Shown: one piece after another, positions 6,959-8,438 of the stretch
How the letters are laid out: each line of letters begins with the position of its first letter
How positions within the stretch are numbered: the first letter of the stretch is position 1
Assembly: GCA_030628755.1 (NCBI GenBank)
Contig: DAOVQH010000086.1
Span: 1 to 8,438 of the forward strand
DNA length: 8,438 bases
Source of the DNA: Candidatus Cloacimonadota bacterium
Lineage (GTDB): Bacteria > Cloacimonadota > Cloacimonadia > Cloacimonadales > TCS61
Direction of reading: 5' to 3'
Notes under the pieces: model-generated
Databases searched by the model: none
The model's input: the letters and a program-made list of their open reading frames with translations, nothing else
Told to the model about the DNA's origin: nothing
Made by a program: the position numbers and the translations under genes

Positions 6959-8438
6959 ATGAAAGAAAAAGAAATTTCAAAAGTTTTCCAAACCGCAGAA
7001 AAATATTTTAAATCCAAACAGTATGACGATGCCATTAAGTTCTATAAAAAGATCATCGATCAGAAGAATCCGGAAAATCTAAATGAAAAGAATCAGAAAA
7101 TTTACAATTTCGTATTTACACAAATCGCTCGTTCGTATTGGAATAAAATAGAACCGAAGGAAGCATTAAAATATTTTCAGAAATCATTAGCTATTCATAC
7201 AAAAAGAAACGAACAGGAAAGAATTGCAGGAGATTATTTAAATATCGGGGGAGTACAATGCCATCTGGGAAACAATTCCGAAAGCATAAAATACAATGAA
7301 AAAGCTTATAATATTTTCAAATCTTTAAACAAAAAGAAAGAGATGAATAGAGCGATAAGTAATCTGGCAAATAATTATTACTACCTTGGAAATTTTAAGA
7401 AAGCTCTCAAATTGAAATTGGAAGTAATTCCTTATTTTGAAGAAATCAAAGACCTCGAATTATTAGCAAAAGATTTGAACACCATCGCTGTTATTTACAG
7501 TAAATTAAGCAATTATGAAAAGGCGATTGCCTATTCTTTGCAATCACTGAAGATAAAAGAAAAGCTGAATGATCCTTACTTTACTTCGTCTTCAATGTTA
7601 AATCTCGGTGTTTTCTATGAGGAGTTGGGAAACGATGAAAAAGCTTTAGAATATTACCAAAAAACCCTCAAAATAAGAGAATCGATTAAAGATAAAAAAG
7701 GCATTTCCGCAGTTCTGAACAACATCGGCAGTCTGCTGATGGATCAGCAAAAAGAAAAAGAAGCTCTTGTATATTTTCAACGATCGTTGGAAATTAAAAG
7801 AGAATTCGATGATAAACAGGGTTTGCTAATCGTTTTGGGAAATATCGGTTCGATCTATTGTGAAAATCTAAAAGAGTATGATAAAGCTCTGAATTTTACA
7901 GAACAGGCTCTAACGATTGCAGATGAGATCGGGAATGTATTTGAAGCAACCTCGATCAAACAAAACCTTGCTGAAATAATGATCAAGAAAAGAGAATTTT
8001 CAAAAGCAGAATCTTATCTGAAAGGAGTTGGTAAATTATTACGAAAAGAAAAGAATAATCGCTTGTTGCTGATTAATTTCAAACTTTATTCGGAATTGTT
8101 CTTTGAACAAAAAAAATACAAACAATCGATTGAGTTTCATCGAAAATATTCAGAACTCAACGACAGGATTTTCACGGAAGAAAGTTCCCAAAAAATCGCT
8201 GAAATACAAACTAAATATGAAACTGAAGAGAAAGAAAAAGAAGCGGAAATCTATCGTTTGAAAAACATCGAACTCGAAGAAAAGAACGAGCAAATCCTGA
8301 ACCAAAAACAAGAATTGGAAAAAACTATCGAGAAACTCCATCACAGCGAGATAAAATATAATTTTGTGGCAGAAGAATTGAGTAAAGGAATCGGCACAAC
8401 TCTAATAGGGAAAAGCGAAGTTATCAAGAACATCATTG
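6959..8438 (+). CDS. TPR and coiled-coil protein, probably a sigma-54-dependent regulator (3' partial)
   Basis: The frame is open for 493 codons to the right edge. Residues 1 to about 400 are tandem tetratricopeptide repeats of about 40 residues, of the kinesin-light-chain-like kind; examples are YDDAIKFYKKII, KEALKYFQKSLAI, YEKAIAYSLQSLKI, DEKALEYYQKTLKI and YDKALNFTEQALTI, each paired with a helix such as LNNIGSLL. Residues about 408-461 form a charged coiled coil (IAEIQTKYETEEKEKE onward). The last visible residues, 482-493 (LIGKSEVIKNII), match the opening of the sigma-54 activator AAA+ domain; Walker A and the GAFTGA loop would lie beyond the edge. There is no signal peptide or membrane segment, so it is probably cytoplasmic. 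By inference the TPR array senses a protein or ligand and the AAA+ domain remodels sigma-54 polymerase. A histidine kinase or other output is possible but less likely given that motif. Its targets are unknown. Confidence 0.75.
   Translation, partial: MKEKEISKVFQTAEKYFKSKQYDDAIKFYKKIIDQKNPENLNEKNQKIYNFVFTQIARSYWNKIEPKEALKYFQKSLAIHTKRNEQERIAGDYLNIGGVQCHLGNNSESIKYNEKAYNIFKSLNKKKEMNRAISNLANNYYYLGNFKKALKLKLEVIPYFEEIKDLELLAKDLNTIAVIYSKLSNYEKAIAYSLQSLKIKEKLNDPYFTSSSMLNLGVFYEELGNDEKALEYYQKTLKIRESIKDKKGISAVLNNIGSLLMDQQKEKEALVYFQRSLEIKREFDDKQGLLIVLGNIGSIYCENLKEYDKALNFTEQALTIADEIGNVFEATSIKQNLAEIMIKKREFSKAESYLKGVGKLLRKEKNNRLLLINFKLYSELFFEQKKYKQSIEFHRKYSELNDRIFTEESSQKIAEIQTKYETEEKEKEAEIYRLKNIELEEKNEQILNQKQELEKTIEKLHHSEIKYNFVAEELSKGIGTTLIGKSEVIKNII

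Noticed and set aside
8150..8344. Minus-strand frame rich in Phe and Leu that looks like a membrane protein
   Set aside because: It is the antisense of the Glu/Lys-rich coiled coil of the TPR protein; such sequence always reads as Phe/Leu on the other strand.

Overview
The window looks like an AT-rich bacterial genome of the FCB/Cloacimonadota type, although no marker gene proves this. The lineage is suggested by a very long secreted C10 protease built of beta-helix modules, by a C-terminal fibronectin III (FnIII) module with the block GANSYKIYxSDDPYxxxDWG ending in KFYYVxA, and by a TPR-coiled-coil protein that runs into a sigma-54 activator start. Shine-Dalgarno sites are good (GGAGG, GAGG), unlike typical Bacteroidota. 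All recognised genes are on the + strand.

Layout. Positions 2-1018 hold the C-terminal part of a COG2509-type FAD-dependent dehydrogenase, cut by the left edge. After a 33-bp gap comes the N-terminal half of a class I glutamine amidotransferase (from 1052). It stops making sense shortly after its catalytic-cysteine motif and is joined, out of frame, to the orphan C-terminal FnIII tail of a large secreted protein (about 1333-1566). Both pieces are gene remnants. Positions 1631-6745 encode a 1704-residue exported C10 (streptopain-type) cysteine protease carrying three beta-helix blocks, two choice-of-anchor-Q-like segments, one DUF1565-like segment and a terminal FnIII module. Positions 6746-6958 are non-coding and rich in short inverted repeats, a likely terminator and a promoter candidate. 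Positions 6959-8438 begin a TPR protein with a coiled coil that leads into what appears to be a sigma-54 AAA+ domain, cut by the right edge.

How the parts relate. The genes do not form an obvious pathway. The dehydrogenase and the broken amidotransferase may once have been co-transcribed. The orphan FnIII tail closely resembles the end of the protease gene, so a paralogous secreted-protein gene probably once lay upstream of the protease and was lost by deletion; an assembly chimera is the alternative. The TPR regulator has its own promoter candidate and ribosome site, so it is probably a separate transcription unit.

The most unusual signal is a pair of short hairpin elements, in opposite orientation, at the 3' end of the protease gene. 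They share a 7-bp stem, an RGA loop and an adjacent GATAC, and their stems differ by compensatory changes. One copy is read as the protease C-terminus. I see no defence system, CRISPR array, tRNA, rRNA or transposase.
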